Assembly (NCBI GenBank): GCA_900314755.1 | Contig: OMWH01000012.1 | Location: 19,755-83,754, forward strand | Length of the DNA: 64,000 nucleotides | Reading direction: 5' to 3' | DNA from: an uncultured Prevotellaceae bacterium | GTDB lineage: Bacteria > Bacteroidota > Bacteroidia > Bacteroidales > Bacteroidaceae | Part shown: piece by piece, positions 26,594 to 34,908 of the stretch | Layout: the number at the start of each line of letters is the position of its first letter | Position numbering within the stretch: the stretch's first letter is position 1 | Position numbers and translations under genes: made by a program | Notes under the pieces: model-generated | Told to the model about the DNA's origin: nothing | The model's input: the letters and a program-made list of their open reading frames with translations, nothing else | Databases searched by the model: none

Positions 26594-26827
26594 TTAAATA
26601 ACAGGTTCCTTATCATCCCAGAGCGTCATCTCCCCCTGTTCATTTCTGCACAGCCTTAAGCGGTTGCGCATCCATTCGGTGTATGGGAGCTCTCTTGTCA
26701 GGGGATAGTATCTTACCACTTTCCCGTCGGACAGCTCCACGACGTGTGGTGTCTGGATGATGCCCTGTGGCGTCTCCAGCTCCGGACAGGCTATCCGCCT
26801 GATGCCCCTCAGGGTTCTTGGATTCAT
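26594..26827 (-). CDS. Small conserved-looking protein overlapping the DUF4296 gene
   Basis: The 77-residue soluble protein begins MNPRTLRGIRRIACPELETP and contains VVELSDGKVVRYYPLTRELP, which looks like a compact beta-rich domain with sensible codon use. I do not recognise a named family. It starts inside the DUF4296 reading frame and the two overlap by 188 bp in different frames. It ends 5 bp before the MFS gene. I think this frame is the real one across the overlap, because the competing DUF4296 tail looks non-domain-like. Confidence 0.6.
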   Translation of the reverse strand: MNPRTLRGIRRIACPELETPQGIIQTPHVVELSDGKVVRYYPLTRELPYTEWMRNRLRLCRNEQGEMTLWDDKEPVI

Positions 26828-27608
26828 TACTTATTGTTTTTGAGTGGAAACGAATCAACTGTATCTGACTGATGAACAACATCTTCCTGACCTCGGCATT
26901 CCGGTCGTTGTTACCCAGATAGATAAATCCACGGAGTTCCTTCAGTGTTCCCTCCCTGTTCTGAGGTATACGCACCTGTGACTGACCTGCCACAGAGATA
27001 TGACTGATGGTCTGCGTCGTACTGTCATTCTCGTATTTTGCCACAAGGCAGACGATAGCGTCCCTCGACCCGCTCTGGTAGATAAAGTCAGACATGAACT
27101 GGAACATGAAAGTGTCACCCTTATAGTAAGAGGTGTCCGCTTTCACATAGATATCATAACGGTTGGAAGTCGGATGAGGTGTCAGCAGCACATCCGTCTC
27201 GTTCTGCCAGACGTTCGCCGTATCACCCGTTGCGCTGTAGGTGGAGTATTTGTTGATATCACCCACGGAGGCACCCAATGCCTTCGCCTCGTCGTTCAGG
27301 CGTTCCTTGACACGCTGATAGATACTCTTCAGACGGTCCGCATGAGAATAGTAATAGACCAGCGAGGAGTCAAACTCAGCCTCCGATATCCCATATTTCT
27401 TCAAGACGCTCTGGAAATAGACATTCCTGTTGTAGCCATGCTCCTCACTATTCCTCGACCGTTTCTCATCAGCCATCGCCTGCGCCACATGATAGTCGTA
27501 CAGGATATCCTCCAGGTCACCCGGCTGGATATACTCGGACGGCACGGTGGGCTTGCAGCCCATCATGGACAGGACGGCTATGAAGACTATGACGAGACTA
27601 TACCTCAT
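26640..27608 (-). CDS. DUF4296 lipoprotein with unusual C-terminal extension
   Basis: The 322-residue frame starts with a lipoprotein signal (MRYSLVIVFIAVLSMMGC). It has the DUF4296 block VPSEYIQPGDLEDILYDYHV and YGISEAEFDSSLVYYYSHAD. Function is unknown; it should be anchored in the envelope. The recognisable part ends near FISQIQLIRFHSK (about residue 258). The last ~62 residues are rich in Gly, His, Arg and Asp and are read out of frame with the 77-residue gene, so they may be read-through after loss of the original stop codon. It overlaps lspA by 11 bp. Confidence 0.75.
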   Translation of the reverse strand: MRYSLVIVFIAVLSMMGCKPTVPSEYIQPGDLEDILYDYHVAQAMADEKRSRNSEEHGYNRNVYFQSVLKKYGISEAEFDSSLVYYYSHADRLKSIYQRVKERLNDEAKALGASVGDINKYSTYSATGDTANVWQNETDVLLTPHPTSNRYDIYVKADTSYYKGDTFMFQFMSDFIYQSGSRDAIVCLVAKYENDSTTQTISHISVAGQSQVRIPQNREGTLKELRGFIYLGNNDRNAEVRKMLFISQIQLIRFHSKTISNESKNPEGHQADSLSGAGDATGHHPDTTRRGAVRRESGKILSPDKRAPIHRMDAQPLKAVQK

Positions 27609-28251
27609 CGGTTTTCTTTCCTTTTTTAAAAGACATTTCTATCTCACTGACCTCCTGACGGTAGAACAGCAGTATCAATACGACACCTACGGAAATCGAG
27701 GAGTCCGCAAAATTGAAGATGGGACTGAAGAACACAAACGGGTTGCCCCCCACCATCGGTACCCAGTCAGGCCAGGTGGTGACAATCAGCGGGAAGTAGA
27801 ACATATCCACCACCTTTCCCATCAGGAACGGCGCATACCCCGTACCGAAAGGGACAAAGTAGGACGTGTAGAACTCGGAGGAGGCGTTGAATATCAGTCC
27901 GTAGAACATCGAGTCGAAGATGTTCCCGGCAGCCCCTGCCATCACCATCGACAGACAGACGAGATAGCCCAGACGACCCTTTTTCCTCACGACGCTGGCG
28001 ATATACCAGCCAAGGATGCCTACCGCCACGATGCGGAACAGGGAGAGCACCAGCTTGGAACCCAGTTCCATGCCATATGCCATCCCGTTATTCTCGATAA
28101 ACAATATCTTGAACCATGAGAATATCTCGATCTGCTCGTGAAGAGTCATATTCGTCTTCACCCAAATCTTGATCACCTGGTCGACAAGCAGGATGGCTGT
28201 TACTATTGCAACCGCCATCCACCCGCGTTTAGCGATATCCTTATCTTTCAT
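27598..28251 (-). CDS. lspA: Lipoprotein signal peptidase (signal peptidase II)
   Basis: The 217-residue membrane aspartyl protease removes signal peptides from prolipoproteins. Four helices are apparent. Catalytic motifs are GNIFDSMFYGLIFN and IFNFADSSISVG, each carrying one catalytic Asp, and the conserved NNGMAYG is present. It is longer than the E. coli enzyme (164), with an insert before the last helix as in other Bacteroidota. The start codon abuts the stop of the DksA-like gene with no gap. The gene sits next to a lipoprotein gene in the ileS operon. Confidence 0.95.
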   Translation of the reverse strand: MKDKDIAKRGWMAVAIVTAILLVDQVIKIWVKTNMTLHEQIEIFSWFKILFIENNGMAYGMELGSKLVLSLFRIVAVGILGWYIASVVRKKGRLGYLVCLSMVMAGAAGNIFDSMFYGLIFNASSEFYTSYFVPFGTGYAPFLMGKVVDMFYFPLIVTTWPDWVPMVGGNPFVFFSPIFNFADSSISVGVVLILLFYRQEVSEIEMSFKKGKKTDEV

Positions 28252-28638
28252 TTATTTCTTACCTGCCATCTTCGACTCCACGCTCAGTGTAGCGTGGGGA
28301 ACGGCACGCAAACGCTCTTTCGGAATCAGTTTTCCTGTGATGCGGTCGATACCATAGGTCTTGTTCTCTATACGTACCAAGGCAGCTTTCAGTCCCTGAA
28401 TGAATTTCTGCTGGCGGGAAGCCATCTGAATCAGTTCCTCTTTCGACTGGGTGGCACTGCCCTCCTCCAAAGCCTTATAGGTAGGAGATGTGTCATCCAC
28501 ATCATTAGAGTCCTTGTTCATCAGCACATTCATCATCTGGTCATAGTCACGCTTGGCAAGTGCCAGTTTGTCATTGATAATCTGACGGAACTCTTCCAGC
28601 TCCTCATCAGAATAACGTGTTTTTTCTGCCATAATCAT
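28252..28638 (-). CDS. DksA/TraR-family protein without zinc-finger cysteines
   Basis: The 128-residue protein has the coiled-coil part of DksA-like regulators (EELEEFRQIINDKLALAKRD) and the C-terminal block YGIDRITGKLIPKERLRAVP. In classical DksA this block is YGxCxxxGxxIxxxRLxAxP with four zinc-binding cysteines; here there is no cysteine at all. Such proteins bind the RNA polymerase secondary channel, but activity of this form is not established. The start at 28638 overlaps the ileS stop (TAATG); an internal ATG two codons later is possible. Confidence 0.8.
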   Translation of the reverse strand: MIMAEKTRYSDEELEEFRQIINDKLALAKRDYDQMMNVLMNKDSNDVDDTSPTYKALEEGSATQSKEELIQMASRQQKFIQGLKAALVRIENKTYGIDRITGKLIPKERLRAVPHATLSVESKMAGKK

Positions 28639-31600
28639 TAAGCTTTAGTTATTTGTATTTTCAGTTTAAAGTCATCAAACTCGACTTCCACACCCTCATT
28701 GGGCGCGATGGTGATGTCATCGGCAAGAACCTGAGTCTTGATATACTCGCCATAGCCAGCCACCGCCTTCTGCACCTCGTCGTTCGGTGCCAGGGCGATA
28801 TGGATGCGGTCGGTGATCTCCAAGCCACTGTCCTTACGGATATTCTGGACACGGTTGATGATCTCACGTGCCATACCCTCCTGTCTCAGCTCCTCGGTGA
28901 GTTCCACCTCCAGGGCAACGGTGAGACTACCCTCGTTAGAGACGAGCCATCCGGGGATGTCCTCGCTGATGATCTCCACGTCCTCGGCGAGGATCTCTAC
29001 AGAATCTGTAGTATCTATAGTACCTATCGTGAGCTTGCCGTTAGCCTCCAGCTCAGCGATCTGCTCCTGGCTCAGTGCGTCGACGGCGGCGGCAACGCTC
29101 TTCATCAGCTTGCCGAACTTCTTACCCATCGTGCGGAAGTTACACTTCACCTTCTTCACCAGGACACCAGCGCCCTCCACGAATCTCAGTTCCTTGACGT
29201 TCACCTCATTCATGATCAGGTCTTTCACCGCCTCTATATGGCGTTTCTGCTCGTCGGTGGCAGGTATCATGATAGCCTGCAGCGGCTGGCGCACCTTGAT
29301 ATTCACCTTACGGCGCAGGGCAAGTACCATGGAGGTGATCTTCTGTGCCATCTCCATGCGCGCCTCCAGGTCCTTGTCTATCAACGACTCGTCAGCGACG
29401 GGGAAGCTGTCCAGATGGACACTGTCCTTCTCACCGCCTAAGTCACGGTAGAGCTGGTCAGCATAGAAAGGAGCGAAGGGTGCCAGCAGTTTCGAGATGG
29501 TCAGCAGGCAGGTGTAGAGGGTGTCGTAAGCAGAGCGCTTGTCGTCACTCATCTCCTTACCCCAGAAACGCTTACGGTTCAGGCGCACATACCAGTTGCT
29601 CAGGTCGTCATTGACAAAGGTGTCAATCAGTCTGCCCGCACGGGTCGGGTCATAATTCTCCAACTCTTCGGTGACCTTCTTGACCAGCGTGTTCAGTGAG
29701 GACAGGATCCAGCGGTCAATCTCCGGGCGTGCCTGCTGGGACAGGGTCGCAGCAGACGGAACGAAGCCGTCCACATTGGCATAGAGTGCGAAGAAGGAAT
29801 AAGTGTTATACAGTGTTCCGAAGAACTTACGGCGTATCTCGTCCACGCCCTCCGGGTCAAACTTCAGGTTGTCCCAGGGCTCTGAGTTCGTCATCATATA
29901 GAGACGTACTGCGTCGGAACCGAATTTCTCTATCATCTCAAACGGATTCACCACATTACCGACATGCTTGGACATCTTGTTACCCTTGGCATCCAGCACC
30001 AGTCCGCTGGAGATCACGTTCTTGAAGGCGACAGAGTCGAAGATCATCGTGGCGATGGCATGCAAGGTAAAGAACCATCCACGGGTCTGGTCGACACCCT
30101 CGTTGATGAAGTCGGCGGGGAACGCCTTGTTCTGGTCTATCGCCTCACGGTTCTCGAAAGGATAGTGAATCTGGGCGTATGGCATCGAACCGGAGTCGAA
30201 CCACACGTCAATGAGGTCGCTCTCACGCTTCATCCTCTTTCCTGTCGGAGAGACGAGGAAGATATAGTCCACATACGGGCGGTGGAGGTCTATCTTATCA
30301 TAGTTCTCCTGTGACATGTCACCAGGCACAAAACCTTTGTCCTTCAAGGGGTTGGACGGCATCACGCCAGCCTTCACCGCCTTCTCTATCTCGTCATAGA
30401 GCTCCTCGATGCTGCCGATGCAGATCTCCTCACCCTCCTCAGAGCGCCAGATAGGCAGTGGTGTTCCCCAGAAACGGCTGCGGCTGAGGTTCCAGTCATT
30501 CAGGTTATCCAGCCAGTTGCCGAAGCGTCCCGTACCTGTTGACTCCGGCTGCCAGTTGATGGTCTTGTTCAGCTCGCTCATGCGCTCCTTCTTTGCCGTG
30601 GACTTGATAAACCAGGAGTCCAGCGGATAGTAGAGCACCGGTTTGTCGGTACGCCAGCAGTGCGGATAGTTATGCACGTGTTTCTCTATCTTAAAGACCT
30701 TGTTCTGAGCTTTCAGGTCCATACAGATGGAGATATCGAGTGTCTCGTCCTTGTCGGTCAGTGTCTCGTCATAGGCGTTCTTCACGTAACGTCCTGCGAA
30801 CTTGTTCCACTCATCGACGTTGACATAGTTCTTCACGAAGTCAGGGTCGAGGTCGTCGGTCACGAAATATTTACCCTGCAGGTCCACCACGGGACGCTCG
30901 GCACCCTTCTTGTCAATCAGTACGATCGGACAGATGCCCGCCTTCTTTGCCACGAAGGCATCGTCAGCACCGAAGTTAGGAGCGATATGCACGATACCGG
31001 CACCGTCCTCCGTCGTCACGTAGTCACCGGGGATGACACGGAAGGCGTCACCCATCGGCTTGATGGCAGGCATCAGCTGCTCATACTCCATCCCGACGAG
31101 GTCCGTACCCTTATAGCGTGCCACGATACGGTAGGGAATCAGTTTCTCACCCTTCTTATACTCAGGCATCTCACCGCCGTCGGTGATATGTCCCTCTGCC
31201 GGCAGGTAGGCGTTCAGGCGAGCCTCGGCGAGTACCAGTGTCACCTTGTCGGCGGTATAGGGGTTATAGGTCTCCACGGCAACATAGTCGATCTTCGGTC
31301 CCACGCAGAGTGCGGAGTTTGCCGCCAGTGTCCATGGCGTGGTCGTCCATGCGAGGAAATAGGGAGTGCCCCATCCTGTCATCTCCGGCTTGGGGTTCTT
31401 CATCTTGAACATCGCCGTACAGGTGGTGTCCTTCACGTCACGGTAGCAGCCGGGCTGGTTCAGCTCATGGGACGACAGTCCGGTACCTGCGGCAGGGGAA
31501 TAGGGCTGAATGGTATAGCCCTTATAGAGCAGTCCTTTCTGGTAGAACTGCTTCAGCAGCCACCAGAGGGTCTCGATATACTTGTTGTCATAGGTGATAT

Positions 31601-32063
31601 AGGGATGGTCGAGGTCTACGAAATAGCCCATCTTCTCGGTCAGCTCCCGCCATTCCGCCGTGTACATCATCACGTTCTCGCGGCACTTGAGGTTATAATC
31701 CTCTGTCGAGATATAACGCTCCGACTCCTTGTTGTCGATATCTGCCTTGGTGATACCGAGTTCCTTCTCCACACCCAGCTCTACGGGCAGTCCGTGGGTG
31801 TCCCATCCCGCCTTGCGGTGTACCTGATAGCCACGCATGGTCTTATAACGGTTGAAGGTATCCTTGATGGAACGTGCCAGCACGTGGTGAATACCGGGGT
31901 GTCCGTTTGCCGAGGGAGGTCCCTCGAAGAACACAAACTGAGGACAACCCTCACGCTCCTCGATGGAGCGGAGGAACACATTCTTCTCCTTCCACATCTG
32001 CAGGATGTCATTGTTCACCTGCGTCAAGTTCAAACCGCCATGCTCGGCGAATCTCTTTCCCAT
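28638..32063 (-). CDS. ileS: Isoleucyl-tRNA synthetase, type 2 (IleS2) with swapped signature motif
   Basis: The 1,141-residue class I synthetase charges tRNA-Ile. Length and sequence fit the eukaryote-like IleS2 group. The first signature, normally HxGH, reads GIHH at residues 57-60 (PPSANGHPGIHHVLARS), so the first and third positions are exchanged. The second signature is KMSKHVGN in place of KMSKS. An editing domain is present (AWTTTPWTLAANSALCVGP). It heads a ten-gene minus-strand operon with a TAACTTTG promoter 54 bp upstream. IleS2 enzymes tolerate mupirocin. Confidence 0.97.
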   Translation of the reverse strand: MGKRFAEHGGLNLTQVNNDILQMWKEKNVFLRSIEEREGCPQFVFFEGPPSANGHPGIHHVLARSIKDTFNRYKTMRGYQVHRKAGWDTHGLPVELGVEKELGITKADIDNKESERYISTEDYNLKCRENVMMYTAEWRELTEKMGYFVDLDHPYITYDNKYIETLWWLLKQFYQKGLLYKGYTIQPYSPAAGTGLSSHELNQPGCYRDVKDTTCTAMFKMKNPKPEMTGWGTPYFLAWTTTPWTLAANSALCVGPKIDYVAVETYNPYTADKVTLVLAEARLNAYLPAEGHITDGGEMPEYKKGEKLIPYRIVARYKGTDLVGMEYEQLMPAIKPMGDAFRVIPGDYVTTEDGAGIVHIAPNFGADDAFVAKKAGICPIVLIDKKGAERPVVDLQGKYFVTDDLDPDFVKNYVNVDEWNKFAGRYVKNAYDETLTDKDETLDISICMDLKAQNKVFKIEKHVHNYPHCWRTDKPVLYYPLDSWFIKSTAKKERMSELNKTINWQPESTGTGRFGNWLDNLNDWNLSRSRFWGTPLPIWRSEEGEEICIGSIEELYDEIEKAVKAGVMPSNPLKDKGFVPGDMSQENYDKIDLHRPYVDYIFLVSPTGKRMKRESDLIDVWFDSGSMPYAQIHYPFENREAIDQNKAFPADFINEGVDQTRGWFFTLHAIATMIFDSVAFKNVISSGLVLDAKGNKMSKHVGNVVNPFEMIEKFGSDAVRLYMMTNSEPWDNLKFDPEGVDEIRRKFFGTLYNTYSFFALYANVDGFVPSAATLSQQARPEIDRWILSSLNTLVKKVTEELENYDPTRAGRLIDTFVNDDLSNWYVRLNRKRFWGKEMSDDKRSAYDTLYTCLLTISKLLAPFAPFYADQLYRDLGGEKDSVHLDSFPVADESLIDKDLEARMEMAQKITSMVLALRRKVNIKVRQPLQAIMIPATDEQKRHIEAVKDLIMNEVNVKELRFVEGAGVLVKKVKCNFRTMGKKFGKLMKSVAAAVDALSQEQIAELEANGKLTIGTIDTTDSVEILAEDVEIISEDIPGWLVSNEGSLTVALEVELTEELRQEGMAREIINRVQNIRKDSGLEITDRIHIALAPNDEVQKAVAGYGEYIKTQVLADDITIAPNEGVEVEFDDFKLKIQITKA

Positions 32064-32116
32064 AAATTTTATCTGTTTTTTCTTTACTATTTTCTTTACT
32101 TTTTATTTTTAATGCG

Positions 32117-32124
32117 CAAAGTTA
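32117..32124 (-). promoter_or_regulatory. -7 box (TAACTTTG) of the ileS operon
   Basis: On the minus strand TAACTTTG matches TAnnTTTG, with GCGCATT just downstream and an A/T-rich leader to the ileS ATG at 32063. Confidence 0.6.
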
Positions 32125-32176
32125 CGAAAAAAAATTGAATTACCCAAATCTTTTGTTATATTAAATGTGAAAAATA

Positions 32177-32276
32177 CGAAGCCCGGGGCTTCGACCCACG
32201 GAGGCGGCACCTTCGACCCACGGAGGCGGCACCTTCGGGGGCAGGAGCCCAGGGCTTCGTGGAAAGGAGGGGGCGG
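32177..32276. repeat. G/C-rich tandem array, 22-bp period, CTTCG-phased (copy B)
   Basis: CTTCG recurs at 32189, 32211, 32233 and 32255, a perfect 22-bp period. The first two units are identical and share CTTCGACCCACGGAGGCGGC with the array at 4762. The array is preceded by the odd-length palindrome CGAAGCCCGGGGCTTCG (32177-32193). It lies in the 381-bp gap between ileS and tilS, next to the hairpin element at 32297. Confidence 0.88.
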
Positions 32277-32296
32277 CTGCGTCATTGTCAAGGTGA

Positions 32297-32417
32297 CGGG
32301 TGACAGATGAAAAACTAAACCTCTCACGTACGGGCGCGCAGGAACTCGGAAAATTTGCGATTTGGGAAGTTCCTGCGCGCGTACACGTGAAAGGTTTAAA
32401 AAACCATCTGTCACCCG
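32297..32417. repeat. 121-bp near-perfect inverted repeat (hairpin or MITE-like element)
   Basis: The outer 13 bp are identical inverted (CGGGTGACAGATG). Further in, TAAACCTCTCACGTACGGG pairs with a matching right arm containing TAAACCTTTCACGTG, and both arms share CGCGCAGGAACT. Each arm is about 50 bp and the loop about 15 bp. Short frames on the minus strand across it look like chance. Its right end lies 28 bp from the end of tilS. Confidence 0.85.
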
Positions 32418-32444
32418 ACACTACCGTCAAGAATACAGCATTTA

Positions 32445-33737
32445 CTAATTATTTATAATTAGTACTAACCGTAACACTTCCGTCGTATCAGACGACACTC
32501 GACAACGGTTGTCGGTACGGATGCCCACCAACCAGACCACGTTACCTTCTCCGTCGACGACCACCAACTGACGGCGTTTCTCGAAAACGGTCATCTTACG
32601 GTCGGTCATCAGGTCGCTCAGCAGTTTACGACCCTCCATCCCGAAGGGGATCATCCAGTCACCTTCCTCTACCCGTCTGACGGTCAGGGGAAAATGCACC
32701 CTGGAGGCATCAACGGTTGCCACAGCGGCATCTCTCGATATCCATACGGGTTCTCTTTTCACCGAAATTCTCGTCTGGTCGTCGAGTACATAGGTGCCCT
32801 CTTCGGGTATCCGCAGATTTTTCATCGGTTTCAACGAGGGTTCCACCAACAAATGTCCTCTGTCCACCAGCACGTCATAGCCTTGAGGCGAGGAGAACAC
32901 CCTACCCGTCTCAGCCGTTAATACCTGTCGCACCTGCGTCCCGTTGAAACCGTAGTTTTTAAGCCATTCAAAGGTGATATATTCTCTTGAAGCAGTATCT
33001 GTTAACTGATTCAAATCCAATTCCTTAACATGCTGATACGGAAGTATCACAGCATCCAGGACAGCCTGCGCATCCGAAAGGTTCTCCGCCGTACGCTGTA
33101 TGTTCTCCGAGACCGCAGGATTCAGTTGCCGCAGGAGCGGAATGACCTGCAAACGGACTTTATTACGGAGTACGTCAGTCTCCAGATTGGTATGGTCGGT
33201 GACGTATTCCTGTCCCTTTATCCGCAGGTACTCTTCTATCTCTGCCCTGGAGACTCCCAGCAGCGGGCGCAGGATATTCCCGTTCTTTGGCTGGATACCA
33301 GTCAGTCCACGGAGTCCCGTCCCACGGACGAGGTTCAGGATTACCGTCTCCACCGTATCATCCCGGTGATGCGCCACACAGACACCCGCTGCCCCGATAT
33401 CCTTCCGGAGCTGCTCGAAATAACGGTACCTGAGTTCACGCGCTGCCATTTCAACGCTGACCTGATGGGTCTCCGCATAGGTCATCGTATCGAAATGAAT
33501 GCGATGGAACGGGATGTTTTTCTGCTGACAGAGTTGTTCACAGAAACGCTCATCCCTGTCCGACTCCTCCCCGCGAAGATGGAAGTTACAATGGACGGCA
33601 TGCAGTTGACAGCCCATTTCATCGAGAAGTAAGAGCAAGGCGACACTGTCTGCTCCACCACTCAATGCTACAAGATATAAATCGTTGCTATTGAGAAGAT
33701 TATGCTTTTTAATATAATCTTTTACTTTACTCAACAT
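32445..33737 (-). CDS. tilS: tRNA(Ile)-lysidine synthase
   Basis: The 430-residue PP-loop ATPase has the signature SGGADS at residues 26-31, then HAVHCNFHLRGEESDRDE, and HHRDDTVETVILNLVRGTG. It converts C34 of tRNA-Ile2 to lysidine so that it reads AUA. The C-terminal substrate-binding domains are present (KLLSDLMTDRKM). It overlaps the RlmI-like gene by 11 bp. Confidence 0.96.
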   Translation of the reverse strand: MLSKVKDYIKKHNLLNSNDLYLVALSGGADSVALLLLLDEMGCQLHAVHCNFHLRGEESDRDERFCEQLCQQKNIPFHRIHFDTMTYAETHQVSVEMAARELRYRYFEQLRKDIGAAGVCVAHHRDDTVETVILNLVRGTGLRGLTGIQPKNGNILRPLLGVSRAEIEEYLRIKGQEYVTDHTNLETDVLRNKVRLQVIPLLRQLNPAVSENIQRTAENLSDAQAVLDAVILPYQHVKELDLNQLTDTASREYITFEWLKNYGFNGTQVRQVLTAETGRVFSSPQGYDVLVDRGHLLVEPSLKPMKNLRIPEEGTYVLDDQTRISVKREPVWISRDAAVATVDASRVHFPLTVRRVEEGDWMIPFGMEGRKLLSDLMTDRKMTVFEKRRQLVVVDGEGNVVWLVGIRTDNRCRVSSDTTEVLRLVLIINN

Positions 33738-34908
33738 AAAGCACCAGTCCCTTCAGGTATTCTCCTTCCGGATGATAGATATTAATAGGATGATCGGCAG
33801 GCTGGTGCAACTGGTGCAGGATACGCACCTTCCGCTTGGCAAGGGCTGCCGCCGTGAATACCGCATTGCGGAAATGGTCTTTCGTCACCACCTGCGAACA
33901 GGAGAAGGTAAAGAGGATGCCCCCTTTCTCTATCTTCTCGAAAGCCTTCTGGTTCAACCGGGTATATCCCTTCAGGGCGTTATGCAGGGCACCACGGTGC
34001 TTGGCGAACGCCGGCGGGTCGAGGATGATGAGGTTGTAATTGGAACCTGCCTTCTCCAAATACTTGAAGGCATCCTCACAATATGCCTCATGACGGGCAT
34101 CGCCCGGAAAGTTCAGCTCCACATTCTCCCGGGTCAGCGCGATCGCTTTCGCCGAGCTGTCAACGGAGTGTACCAGTTCCGCACCGCCACGCATGGCGTA
34201 GAACGAGAAGCCGCCGGTATAGCAGAACATGTTCAGCACCCGTTTGTCCTTGGCATACCGCTCCAGCAGAGAACGGTTCTCCCGCTGGTCGACGAAGAAC
34301 CCTGTCTTCTGTCCTTTGAGCCAGTCTACCCGGAATTTCAGTCCGTTCTCCAAGGCGATATTATCGTTGCTGCCCCCATACAGGAAACCGTTCATGTCGT
34401 CCTCCGTCATAAAGGGCAGTGTGGTCTCACTCTTATAATAGATGTGGGAGACACGCGATTCCATCACCTCTACGAGTACCTGGGCTATCTCCTTGCGCAT
34501 CAGGTGCATACCGATGGAATGGGCCTGCATCACCGCTGTCTGACCATAGACGTCGATGATCAGACCGGGAAGATGGTCGCCCTCCCCATGCACCAGACGG
34601 TAGGTGTTGTTCTGCGGATTGTCGGCAATACCGATGGCAAGGCGCATCTGCAGTGCCGATTGCAGACGGGAATACCAGAACGCACGGTCGACCTCCACAT
34701 CGGAGAAGGTCAGGACACGGACGGCAATAGAGCCTTGCTGGTAATGACCCACAGCGATGAAATCGCCCTCATTCGTGACGACACGCACTAACTCTCCCTC
34801 CTGGATACCGTCATCCATACGCTGGATGGCACCGGAGAACACCCAGGGGTGGAAACGCTTCAGACTCTCTTCCTTACCCCTCCGTAACTGTATCTTTTTG
34901 TATATCAT
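33727..34908 (-). CDS. RlmI-like 23S rRNA cytosine-C5 methyltransferase
   Basis: The 393-residue protein has an N-terminal PUA domain (HPWVFSGAIQRMDDGIQEGE) and a class I methyltransferase domain with NMFCYTGGFSFYAMRGG and IILDPPAFAKHRG. These features identify the RlmI family that methylates a cytosine of 23S rRNA. The exact position is inferred from E. coli RlmI. The start lies inside the exonuclease gene, with a 35-bp overlap. Confidence 0.88.
   Translation of the reverse strand: MIYKKIQLRRGKEESLKRFHPWVFSGAIQRMDDGIQEGELVRVVTNEGDFIAVGHYQQGSIAVRVLTFSDVEVDRAFWYSRLQSALQMRLAIGIADNPQNNTYRLVHGEGDHLPGLIIDVYGQTAVMQAHSIGMHLMRKEIAQVLVEVMESRVSHIYYKSETTLPFMTEDDMNGFLYGGSNDNIALENGLKFRVDWLKGQKTGFFVDQRENRSLLERYAKDKRVLNMFCYTGGFSFYAMRGGAELVHSVDSSAKAIALTRENVELNFPGDARHEAYCEDAFKYLEKAGSNYNLIILDPPAFAKHRGALHNALKGYTRLNQKAFEKIEKGGILFTFSCSQVVTKDHFRNAVFTAAALAKRKVRILHQLHQPADHPINIYHPEGEYLKGLVLYVE

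Noticed and set aside
30660-32138. 492-residue ORF antisense to ileS
   Set aside because: It is a shadow of the ileS codon pattern; ileS has clear signatures on the other strand.
32109-32430. Two minus-strand ORFs across the ileS-tilS gap
   Set aside because: They run through the hairpin element and CTTCG array and have repeat-derived composition.
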